Origin: CAKSHC01 sp045595395
GTDB lineage: Bacteria > Bacillota > Clostridia > Oscillospirales > UMGS1783
Direction: 5' to 3'
DNA: 64,000 nucleotides
NCBI GenBank assembly: GCA_045595395.1
Contig: JAZOAH010000002.1
Coordinates: 5,203 to 69,202 of the forward strand
Positions 35,587-42,729 of the stretch are shown in pieces. Positions within the stretch are counted from its first letter, which is position 1, and every line of letters begins with the position of its first letter. The notes below the pieces were generated by a model. The model was not told where the DNA came from, made no database searches, and saw nothing but the letters and a program-made list of their open reading frames with translations. Both the position numbers and the translations under genes were made by a program.

Positions 35587-36146
35587 AGCCTCCTAGTCAG
35601 TGCCTTAATTAATACAATACCGATGATTGCCGAAGCAAAAGACGTTAACCAGACGCAAAGCAAAATGTCAGCCGGCATCACCGATCCTGCTGAGGCACGC
35701 ATACTGATGATCGTTGTGGGAATGAGTTGTATTGATGCGCTGTTGAGTACACAGAAGACTCCCATAGCCGACGTGGCATGACCATGTGACTTCTCCCCCA
35801 TGCGCCGCATGGCTGCAAGCCCTGCCGGCGTGGCGGCATTTCCGATGCCAATAACATTAGAAATCATGTTTGTCGTTATATGATCAAGGGTCACGGGGTC
35901 GGTTTCATTACGAAATAAGAGCCTTGTTATGGGAGCGAGCCATTTGGCAAGTATTGTCAAGAGTCCCGACTTTTTTGCAATGCGAAACAACCCACTCCAC
36001 AACGCCATGGTGCCGATTAGGCTTATGCATAAGGTTACGGCGTCCTGAGCCCCGGCCAAAGTGCTTGTAAGCAACATATTGCCGTTTCCGTTGAGTATTG
36101 CGACGATAACGGAAATCAGCATTAGTGCAAAAATAATGTACGCCAA
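35583..36146 (-). CDS. spmA: Spore maturation protein A
   Basis: 187 aa membrane protein of the same Gate family as SpmB. Key blocks are TLCISLIGTMALWSGLFRI, NMISNVIGIGNAATPAGL and CVLNSASIQLIPTTIIS. It pairs with SpmB. Presence of spmAB suggests that the organism is a spore former or descends from one. No clear sigma-A or sigma-E promoter could be assigned in the short divergent gap to the abrB-like gene. Confidence 0.93.
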   Translation of the reverse strand: MAYIIFALMLISVIVAILNGNGNMLLTSTLAGAQDAVTLCISLIGTMALWSGLFRIAKKSGLLTILAKWLAPITRLLFRNETDPVTLDHITTNMISNVIGIGNAATPAGLAAMRRMGEKSHGHATSAMGVFCVLNSASIQLIPTTIISMRASAGSVMPADILLCVWLTSFASAIIGIVLIKALTRRL

Positions 36147-36185
36147 GACAGTGAACCCCCTAACGATATAAAATTACATTTTGCT

Positions 36186-36215
36186 ATTGACGAAAATTGT
36201 CAATTTATGTTACAT
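36186..36215 (+). promoter_or_regulatory. Promoter with overlapping inverted repeat before abrB-like gene
   Basis: -35 TTGACG (36187-36192), 17-bp spacer, weak -10 TTACAT (36210-36215). An inverted repeat ATTGAC-N7-GTCAAT (36186-36204) covers the -35 and looks like an operator, possibly for autoregulation. It lies between divergent spmA and abrB-like starts and could affect both. Confidence 0.5.
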
Positions 36216-36238
36216 TAAAGAAAAGGATGGTGAAAGTT

Positions 36239-36481
36239 ATGAAAGCAACAGGCATCGTCAGACAGGTGGATGAGCTCGGACGTATCGTATTGCCTATCGA
36301 ATTACGAAGAATCATGGATATTAACATTAAAGATCCCCTTGAAATCTATGTGGAAAATGACACGATCATTCTCAAAAAATATCAGGCGGGATGTATTTTC
36401 TGCGGAAATGCCCAAGTGGTTAACTATAAAGGCAAAGCCATTTGCCCTGACTGCATCAAAGAAATGTATGACCAGATATAA
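36239..36481 (+). CDS. AbrB/SpoVT-type transition regulator with C-terminal zinc-ribbon-like tail
   Basis: 80 aa from ATG 36239 behind AAAGGATGG. Residues 1-50 are a swapped-hairpin AbrB DNA-binding domain (MKATGIVRQVDELGRIVLP). The C-terminal 30 residues hold two CxxC pairs (CIFCGN and CPDC), probably a small zinc site, a form common in Clostridia. AbrB proteins control stationary-phase and sporulation genes. Its own leader has a palindrome. A strong terminator follows directly. Confidence 0.92.
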   Translation: MKATGIVRQVDELGRIVLPIELRRIMDINIKDPLEIYVENDTIILKKYQAGCIFCGNAQVVNYKGKAICPDCIKEMYDQI

Positions 36482-36525
36482 AAATATGCCGGAACGCATG
36501 ACCTTCCGGCATATTTTTCTTTTTA
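36481..36525 (+). terminator. Terminator after abrB-like gene
   Basis: 15-bp perfect stem (36481-36495 with 36505-36519), 9-nt loop, then TCTTTTT. It begins at the last base of the stop codon. Confidence 0.9.
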
Positions 36526-36542
36526 TTTCTACTGATTGATGA

Positions 36543-36548
36543 TATAAT
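36543..36548 (+). promoter_or_regulatory. Extended -10 of TPR/DUF4037 operon
   Basis: TGATATAAT (TATAAT at 36543-36548), with no good -35; a TTTTTA lies at 17-bp spacing. The TPR gene starts 25 bp downstream behind AAGAGG. Confidence 0.55.
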
Positions 36549-36573
36549 ATCAAAAAAACAAGAGGTACACCTG

Positions 36574-37395
36574 ATGAATACAGTTCTTCAAGCGGAAGAT
36601 TATCAAGAGCCCGCCTGTCCGTTATGCATGAATACCGATGCGGCTAAAGCGATCCCGATAAAACGCATTATTGACAAGTTAGACGAACATCTGAATCGCA
36701 ATGACTATGAATCCGCCGAACAACACCTAAATTATTGGCTGACTGACGCAGCGACAGTCGGTGATGAACGCGGCAAACTGACCTTAATCAATGAGCGCAT
36801 GGGACTGTATCGCAAGCTTGGGCGCAAGGCTGAAGCGCTGGCTGATGCTACAACCGGCATAGAGCTTCTTTCACAGTTGGAAATACAAAACAGCATTACT
36901 GCCGGCACGACATACTTGAATGCAGCTACGGTGTATAAGGCCTTTGGTGCACCCGAGCAGGCGGTATCGTTATATGAAAAAACACTAGACATTTACAAGG
37001 AAACACTGCCTCCCAAAGATTCACTTTTTGGCGGCTTGTATAACAATATGGCACTTGTCTTGGTGGATTTACAGCGGTTTGATCAAGCAAACGACTACTA
37101 TATCAAGGCATTAAATATCATGAAAGATATCGAAAATGGTGAACTGGAGCAAGCTATCACCTATCTGAATATGGCCGATGCTGTGGCTGCTCAGTTTGGA
37201 AGGCAGGAAGCAGATGATATGATAAACCGCTATATAAACAATGCCGAATCCTTACTTGAAACTTCGCATCTGCCCAGAAACGGCTACTATGCATTTGTGG
37301 CAGAAAAATGTGCGCCCACCTTTCGCTTTTATGGCTATTTTGCTTACGCTAATGAATTAGAAAAACGGGCACGGAGGATCTATGAAGGGGCTTGA
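36574..37395 (+). CDS. Tetratricopeptide-repeat protein paired with DUF4037 gene
   Basis: 273 aa, soluble, no signal peptide. A short N-terminal segment with a CPLC motif (residues 15-18) precedes about five TPR-like helix pairs (for example AGTTYLNAATVYKAFGAPEQA, YNNMALVLVDLQRFDQA and YLNMADAVAAQFGRQEA, 34-42 residues apart). TPR proteins act as protein-interaction scaffolds or sensors. It overlaps the DUF4037 gene by 14 bp, so the two are made together. I do not know its function; a partner or regulator of the downstream nucleotidyltransferase-like protein is the natural guess. Confidence 0.85.
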   Translation: MNTVLQAEDYQEPACPLCMNTDAAKAIPIKRIIDKLDEHLNRNDYESAEQHLNYWLTDAATVGDERGKLTLINERMGLYRKLGRKAEALADATTGIELLSQLEIQNSITAGTTYLNAATVYKAFGAPEQAVSLYEKTLDIYKETLPPKDSLFGGLYNNMALVLVDLQRFDQANDYYIKALNIMKDIENGELEQAITYLNMADAVAAQFGRQEADDMINRYINNAESLLETSHLPRNGYYAFVAEKCAPTFRFYGYFAYANELEKRARRIYEGA

Positions 37396-38323
37396 AATCG
37401 CAAAGAAATATTATCAGCAGTATGGCGCACCGATGATTAAGCAGCAATTTCCGCATTTGGAATCGGTTATTGCCGTCGGATTAGTCGGTAGCGGCTCTGA
37501 ATGTTATGGTTATGACGACGATATATCACGGGATCATGATTTTGAGCCGGGATTTTGCCTGTTTATTCCCGATGAAACGGTGATCGACCGACGAACAGCT
37601 TTTTTATTAGAACGCGCTTATGCAAAATTACCCAATGAATTTATGGGATACAAGCGACTGAGAATTCAACCGGTTGGCGGCAGCCGACATGGCGTCATAC
37701 GGATCTCTGACTTTTATCGAGATAAGATTGGATCGCCGGATGGATTACACGATCTTTATGATTGGTTTCACCTGCCTGAGTATGCGCTGGCAGAGGCAAC
37801 TAACGGAGAGGTTTTCAGGGATGATGCCGGAATTTTTACAAATATACGCGAGAGTCTTTTACGCATGCCTGAGGATGTACGGAAGAAAAAAATCGCCGGA
37901 CATTTACTTGTGATGGCTCAAGCCGGACAATATAATTATCCCCGATGCCTTCAACACAAGGAGTCGGGCGCAGCGCAACTGGCTTTATATGAATTTGTGC
38001 AGCATGCGATATATACCATATTTCTATTAAACGGGAAATTTACCCCCTTCTACAAGTGGAGTTTCCGAGCCTTGCGTGACCTTCCGATCTTAGCCAATTA
38101 CGCACAAGACCTTAAATTTTTAATATCTAGCCCTAATGATGAATCAATGGTGATCCAAAAAGAAAAGATCATTCAATCCATTGTTTCAGCTCTTGTAGAA
38201 TATCTGATAATGCAAAGACTATCGTCGATTACTGATACCGAGCTAGAGTTGCAGGCCTATGAGATAAATCAATCGATTTGCGACAGCCGTTTACGTAACG
38301 AACATATTCTGTTTGCCATATAA
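37382..38323 (+). CDS. DUF4037 protein, nucleotidyltransferase-like
   Basis: 313 aa, cytoplasmic. Residues about 30-60 contain GLVGSGSECYGYDDD followed by SRDHDFEPGF. This resembles the GS...DxD core of the polymerase-beta-like nucleotidyltransferases and is typical of DUF4037 as I recall it. The rest is mostly helical. What it transfers, and to what, is unknown. The start follows CGGAGG and overlaps the TPR gene by 14 bp. A bidirectional terminator follows. No toxin, phage or resistance genes are nearby, so a housekeeping or signalling role is as likely as defence. Confidence 0.82.
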   Translation: MKGLEIAKKYYQQYGAPMIKQQFPHLESVIAVGLVGSGSECYGYDDDISRDHDFEPGFCLFIPDETVIDRRTAFLLERAYAKLPNEFMGYKRLRIQPVGGSRHGVIRISDFYRDKIGSPDGLHDLYDWFHLPEYALAEATNGEVFRDDAGIFTNIRESLLRMPEDVRKKKIAGHLLVMAQAGQYNYPRCLQHKESGAAQLALYEFVQHAIYTIFLLNGKFTPFYKWSFRALRDLPILANYAQDLKFLISSPNDESMVIQKEKIIQSIVSALVEYLIMQRLSSITDTELELQAYEINQSICDSRLRNEHILFAI

Positions 38324-38351
38324 AAAATCCCCCCTGCTTGGGGGGATTTTT
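38323..38351. terminator. Bidirectional terminator between DUF4037 gene and uraA
   Basis: 12-bp stem of A5-T-C6 with G6-A-T5 and loop TGCTT. It works in both directions and serves the two convergent genes. Confidence 0.9.
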
Positions 38352-38362
38352 CTTATATCCAT

Positions 38363-39781
38363 TTATTCAGCGCTGTCTCCATCAACGGCTGCACTTTCAA
38401 CCGGCTCTTCCTCAATAGGCTCATCGACCTTTTTGAGATTAAGAACAACATTGACAAGAATGCCAAGAATCAAAGCACAGGCGATCGAGGTGATGGTAAC
38501 GCCGCCAATGGTCAGCGACAGACCGCCAATGCCGGCAATCAAGATGACCGATACGACAAACACGTTCTTGTTCTGTTCCAGATCGACCTTTTGTACCATC
38601 TTAAGACCCGACACGGCAATAAAGCCATACAGCGTCATGCAGACACCGCCCATAACGCAGTTAGGGATGGTGCTCAAGAAAGCAACAAAGGGAGATACGA
38701 AGGAAATCAGAATCGTCATGATGGCGGCGGTCATGATGGTAATGACCGAAGCGTTGCGCGTAATCGCAACACAACCAACCGACTCACCATATGTGGTATT
38801 GGGGCAGCCGCCGAAGAAAGCGCCGGCAATAGAGCCAACACCGTCACCCAACAGCGTGCGAGACAGGCCAGGCTCTTCCAAAAGATTTTTGCCAATAATG
38901 GTCGACAGGTTTTTGTGGTCAGCAATATGCTCAGCAAAAACAACAAAGGCTACCGGAACATAAGCAGCGGCGATGGTGCCGAGATACGACCAATCAAAAC
39001 TTGAAATACCATCCATAGCTTTTACAAATGTAAAGTCAGGCAGTGCAAAGAAAGTGCCAAAGGAAACACCATCAGCAAAGAGTGCTTTAAAGGCCTCAAA
39101 ATTGATAACCTTAAGAGCATCAACACCGGCGGCATTACCAATGAGCGTGAAAACCAGGGCTGCAACATAGCCGGCCAAAATGCCGATAATAAAAGGGATC
39201 AGTTTGGCCATCTTCTTGCCGTAGTGAGAGCACAGAATGACAACAAACAAGGTAATCAAAGCGCAGACCAGTGCAACATAAGGCGAGCAAACCGATGCAC
39301 CATCCGCCGTATGCAAGCCGCCCTTGAGCATATCACCAACGGCGTTCCCGGCCAGGGACAGACCAATGACAGCAACTGTCGGCCCAATAACGACGGCAGG
39401 CATCAATTTTTCGATCCAGCCGACACCCACTGCCTTAACGATCAAAGAAATAACAACATAAACAAGACCGGCAAATACGGCACCGAGGATCAGGCCGAGA
39501 TAGCCCATACCCATCGAGGTAGCACCGGCAAAAGCGGCAAGCATAGAGCCGATAAAGGCGAAGGATGAACCGAGAAACACAGGGCTCTTAAAGTTAGTAA
39601 AGAGCTGATAGATCAGCGTGCCGACACCGGCACCAAACAGGGCTGCCGATTGGGACATGCCGTTGCCGATGATCGCAGGAACTGCAATGGTTGCCGCCAT
39701 GATAGCCAGCACCTGCTGGAATGCGAAGACGATCAACTGGCCGAATTTCGGCTTGTCGTCCAGGTTGTAGATCAGATTCAT
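38363..39781 (-). CDS. uraA: Uracil/xanthine permease (NCS2 family)
   Basis: 472 aa with about 14 membrane segments, including the two half-helices of the UapA/UraA fold. Family blocks are YVPVAFVVFAEHIADHKNLS and GSIAGAFFGGCPNTTYGE. It follows pyrR by 48 bp under the same attenuator, which favours uracil as substrate and proton symport as mechanism. A charged acidic tail ends the protein. The gap to pyrR contains only a weak 5-bp hairpin. Confidence 0.93.
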   Translation of the reverse strand: MNLIYNLDDKPKFGQLIVFAFQQVLAIMAATIAVPAIIGNGMSQSAALFGAGVGTLIYQLFTNFKSPVFLGSSFAFIGSMLAAFAGATSMGMGYLGLILGAVFAGLVYVVISLIVKAVGVGWIEKLMPAVVIGPTVAVIGLSLAGNAVGDMLKGGLHTADGASVCSPYVALVCALITLFVVILCSHYGKKMAKLIPFIIGILAGYVAALVFTLIGNAAGVDALKVINFEAFKALFADGVSFGTFFALPDFTFVKAMDGISSFDWSYLGTIAAAYVPVAFVVFAEHIADHKNLSTIIGKNLLEEPGLSRTLLGDGVGSIAGAFFGGCPNTTYGESVGCVAITRNASVITIMTAAIMTILISFVSPFVAFLSTIPNCVMGGVCMTLYGFIAVSGLKMVQKVDLEQNKNVFVVSVILIAGIGGLSLTIGGVTITSIACALILGILVNVVLNLKKVDEPIEEEPVESAAVDGDSAE

Positions 39782-39829
39782 TTTCTACTCCTCCATTTTT
39801 ATTTTTTAATTAAAACGGGTAATCCCGTA

Positions 39830-40363
39830 TTAACCAATATGATATAGACAAACAGCGGTCTCACCGTCAATATCATCGACCATGACGGAAATCAATTCTT
39901 CATGTGATGTCGGAATGTTTTTACCGACAAAATCCGGCCGAATCGGCAATTCACGATGACCTCGATCAATCAACACCGCCAACTGAATGGATTTGGGGCG
40001 TCCGAAATTAAATACAGCCTCAATAGCCGCACGTACCGTGCGGCCGGTGTAGATAACATCATCCACAATAATAATATTTCGGTCTTCGATTGCACAAGGA
40101 AATTCACTGCCTTCTGTGATGGGCAGCTCACCCGTCAGATCATCGCGATATAAAGTGATGTCCACGTGGCCGACCGGTACCTCGACCCCCTCGAATCGAC
40201 GAATGTTTTCGGCCAGCATACCCGCCAATGGAATACCTCTACGCTTGACACCAAGCAAACAAACATCCGACACGCCACGATTTTTTTCAATTATTTCATG
40301 GGTAATGCGAGCCATCGAACGTCGAATCGCCGCTTCATCCATGATCTTAGCCTTGAATTCCAT
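39830..40363 (-). CDS. pyrR: PyrR, pyrimidine attenuation regulator / uracil phosphoribosyltransferase
   Basis: 177 aa from ATG 40363 behind AGGAG. The phosphoribosyltransferase loop is IIIVDDVIYTGRTVRAA, and DEAAIRRSMARITHEI begins the protein. PyrR binds UMP/UTP and mRNA hairpins and promotes termination in pyr leaders. It is the first gene of the pyrR-uraA operon behind an attenuator and consensus promoter. The main pyr operon lies 20 kb away in this window, with its leader beyond the edge. Confidence 0.97.
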   Translation of the reverse strand: MEFKAKIMDEAAIRRSMARITHEIIEKNRGVSDVCLLGVKRRGIPLAGMLAENIRRFEGVEVPVGHVDITLYRDDLTGELPITEGSEFPCAIEDRNIIIVDDVIYTGRTVRAAIEAVFNFGRPKSIQLAVLIDRGHRELPIRPDFVGKNIPTSHEELISVMVDDIDGETAVCLYHIG

Positions 40364-40375
40364 TCTATCTCCTAT

Positions 40376-40443
40376 AAAAAATGGGCTTGCCATTGGCAAG
40401 CCCTACATAAAATATTTGCTGATGCAGAAACTTACCGGCATCA
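40376..40443 (-). promoter_or_regulatory. Transcription attenuator in pyrR leader
   Basis: Minus strand. A terminator hairpin GGGCTTGCC / GGCAAGCCC (40383-40403) with T6 lies directly before the pyrR ribosome binding site. Upstream is a hairpin TGATGC / GCATCA (40420-40443), whose loop CCGGTAAGTTT (40428-40438) matches the PyrR-binding consensus CCNGNGAGGYU at all but two positions. GGTAAG in that loop can pair with CTTGCC of the terminator, giving an antiterminator. This fits UMP-PyrR-controlled attenuation. Confidence 0.75.
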
Positions 40444-40470
40444 CTGTACCGCTTAAAATTCATCACAAAC

Positions 40471-40499
40471 ATCATACCACCGATGTGTTAATATGTCAA
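40471..40499 (-). promoter_or_regulatory. Promoter of pyrR-uraA
   Basis: Minus strand: -35 TTGACA (40494-40499), 17-bp spacer, -10 TATGAT (40471-40476). The predicted leader is about 100 nt. Confidence 0.88.
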
Positions 40500-40515
40500 T
40501 CATGAATACTTGATT

Positions 40516-40556
40516 AAAATTTGAAAAGAATGCGGCAATTATTGCCGCATTCTTTT
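40516..40556 (-). terminator. Terminator after galT remnant
   Basis: 15-bp stem (40524-40538 with 40542-40556), 3-nt loop, then CAAATTTT on the minus strand. The stop codon of the galT remnant overlaps the hairpin start. Confidence 0.85.
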
Positions 40557-41359
40557 ACATTATTCTGTTTTTGCGCCAATGGACTATAGGAAGATCCGCA
40601 TTGGAGCCAACAAAATAGTGCGGGAATTGATCAATAAAATCAAAAAGCTTGTCAAAAACGGTAGCATCGATGCGCATGGGTTTATGATCCATATTCAGCA
40701 AAATGCAATGCTCGTCATAGTAGACATACGGCGAATATTGCAATCCCCATTCTTCCCCCTGGATCTGCAGAGGAATAATGCGAAGATTTTGCCTTGCCTG
40801 CTGGGTAGCACTGCCGGCATATCCCTCATTCTCGGCACAAAGTGCGCAAGCAGGATAGGTAGCAGAAGATGTTTTTCCGGCTGCTGCAATATCGCAGGGA
40901 TCCTTTTCCGGTTTAGATAGATTTATGCTTAATTCCAGTTTTCCATATTCGGTCTGAGCATCCCATCGCACATCCTTGGCAACACGTTCGGTGCGGATAT
41001 AATTCACATCATGGGAAAGCTTATAAAACCAATCGGTTGCAGCAACCGGTGATTGCTGATAAAGATTGCTAAAATGCTTGATGATAACCGACGGTGCTTG
41101 AGTAAGTGTGCCCATAGCAATGAATCAAACCGATCACGATTTCCTCTCGTGTCAGTAATCCGATTCAATCGTATAGCTTCATCACAAAGAAAATCAAGCA
41201 GGTTTTGTATCGAATCGGCTTCACAGTCCCCTATCTGAGGAACACCACCATCCGGACAAAATGCACTATACAGTAAATTGGTGCGATATCGACGCTCACA
41301 AGAGTCAATTAATCACAGGATATGGCATAGTCTACCAAACGATCAATGGCTGGTGGCAT
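40555..41359 (-). pseudogene. galT: galT remnant (class II galactose-1-phosphate uridylyltransferase), frameshifted and truncated
   Basis: The ATG at 41359 overlaps the galK stop (TGATG), and the frame reads MPPAIDRLVDYAISCD before a stop. One base appears missing there (GATTAATTGAC for GAY-YTA-ATT-GAC). The next frame continues IDSCERRYRTNLLY to RDRFDSLLWAH. A second one-base loss near 41115 then puts the rest in the 186-codon frame with NYIRTERVAKDVRW, ELSINLSKPEKDP and LCAENEGYAG. The protein ends after GSNADLPIV plus eight unrelated residues, so about the last half of the normal near-500-residue enzyme is gone. The gene is clearly decayed. Confidence 0.9.
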
Positions 41360-42528
41360 CAGGAAAGGACCTCCATCGGACCGCTGCCGACCGAGGCAAT
41401 ATAAAATGCTGCCGTCAGGCCGGTTTCTTTATGATAGATATCGCCTACATGCGCCTTCACCGCTTCGGTACATTCCGAACGAACCAAAGCCACAGCGCAT
41501 CCGCCGAAGCCGGCGCCGGTCATGCGCGCACCGATAACGCCTTCACAATTCCATGCGTTATGAACCAGGCTGTCAAGCTCCTTACCGGTTACCTCGTAAT
41601 CTTCTTCTAAGGATGTATGAGAAGCATTCATCAACTTACCAAAACCTGCAATATCATTTCTCTCCAAGGCCTCTACGGCACGCTGCGTGCGACGATCCTC
41701 GGTAATGGCATGGCGGGCACGGCGATAGATCACTTCCGGCATATCTGCTTTTGCCCTTTCAAGAAGTTCTTCCTCTGCATCACAAAGACTTGCCACATCA
41801 CCATAGCGGCGAAGAATTTCCAGTGCAGTTGTACACTCTTTTACGCGATCATTGTATTTTGAATCCTTTAAGCCGCGCTTTTTACGTGTATCCATAATGA
41901 GAATGTCACAGCCTTCCAAAGAAATCGGCGCATACTGATATTCCAGTGTCCCGGTATTCAGATAAATCGCACAGCCTTCCTTGCCCATAGCAACAGCGAA
42001 CTGATCCATAATGCCGCAATTCATGCCGACATATCCGTTTTCTGCTTTCTGACCAAGCAAAGCGATATGATCATTTGACATAGAAATATCAAAGAGTTGG
42101 CCAAGAGCATAACCGGTCACTACCTCTAAGGATGCCGACGATGAAAGACCGGAACCATTAGGAATATTGCCATACACCCACATATCAAAACCGGACGGAA
42201 TGATCATTCCCTCCTGTTCCATAGCCCAAATTACGCCACAGGGATAAGCTGTCCAGGTGCGATTTGAGTGCGGAGCCAAGGTATCCAAGGAAAACTCATA
42301 AATCCCTGACTCAGAGAAATTCTCAGAGAAAAAACGCAACTTTCGATCATCACGCTTACGAATGGCTACATATGTACCCATGGAAAGTGCGCATGGAAAA
42401 ACATGACCACCATTATAATCTGTATGTTCACCAATCAAATTTACTCGACCGGGGGCGAAAAACACACGTACATTTTTCGCATCGCCAAAAGACTTGGCAA
42501 AACCGTCTAAACATGTAACATAATTCAT
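41359..42528 (-). CDS. galK: Galactokinase
   Basis: 389 aa, intact. The galactokinase signature GRVNLIGEHTDYNGG is at about residues 28-42, the GHMP ATP motif NGSGLSSSASLE at about 123-134 and the C-terminal GARMTGAGFGGCAVAL at about 340. It phosphorylates galactose to galactose-1-phosphate in the cytoplasm. The downstream galT is broken, so the product has no Leloir outlet encoded here; an alternative enzyme elsewhere would be needed. The ATG follows TTGGAGG. Confidence 0.96.
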   Translation of the reverse strand: MNYVTCLDGFAKSFGDAKNVRVFFAPGRVNLIGEHTDYNGGHVFPCALSMGTYVAIRKRDDRKLRFFSENFSESGIYEFSLDTLAPHSNRTWTAYPCGVIWAMEQEGMIIPSGFDMWVYGNIPNGSGLSSSASLEVVTGYALGQLFDISMSNDHIALLGQKAENGYVGMNCGIMDQFAVAMGKEGCAIYLNTGTLEYQYAPISLEGCDILIMDTRKKRGLKDSKYNDRVKECTTALEILRRYGDVASLCDAEEELLERAKADMPEVIYRRARHAITEDRRTQRAVEALERNDIAGFGKLMNASHTSLEEDYEVTGKELDSLVHNAWNCEGVIGARMTGAGFGGCAVALVRSECTEAVKAHVGDIYHKETGLTAAFYIASVGSGPMEVLS

Positions 42529-42552
42529 AAAACAGCACCTCCAATTATTTTT

Positions 42553-42581
42553 AGTCTACTCTTTCGGGATGGGTTTAGCAA
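42553..42581 (-). promoter_or_regulatory. Possible promoter of galK
   Basis: Minus strand: -35 TTGCTA (42576-42581), 17-bp spacer, -10 TAGACT (42553-42558). Moderate match. The rest of the 200-bp gap to fhs has no terminator I could recognise. Confidence 0.4.
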
Positions 42582-42729
42582 TTACAGCCAAAGAAGAGCT
42601 TGACTCCATCTTCGGAAATATATGCTGTTAAGGCTGCGGAGTATGCGCAAAACCATTACGTACACGGTATTACTGTTATTGCGTATTGACCGAGGAAAAT
42701 CACTGCTGACCAACACGAAACTATCTGTA

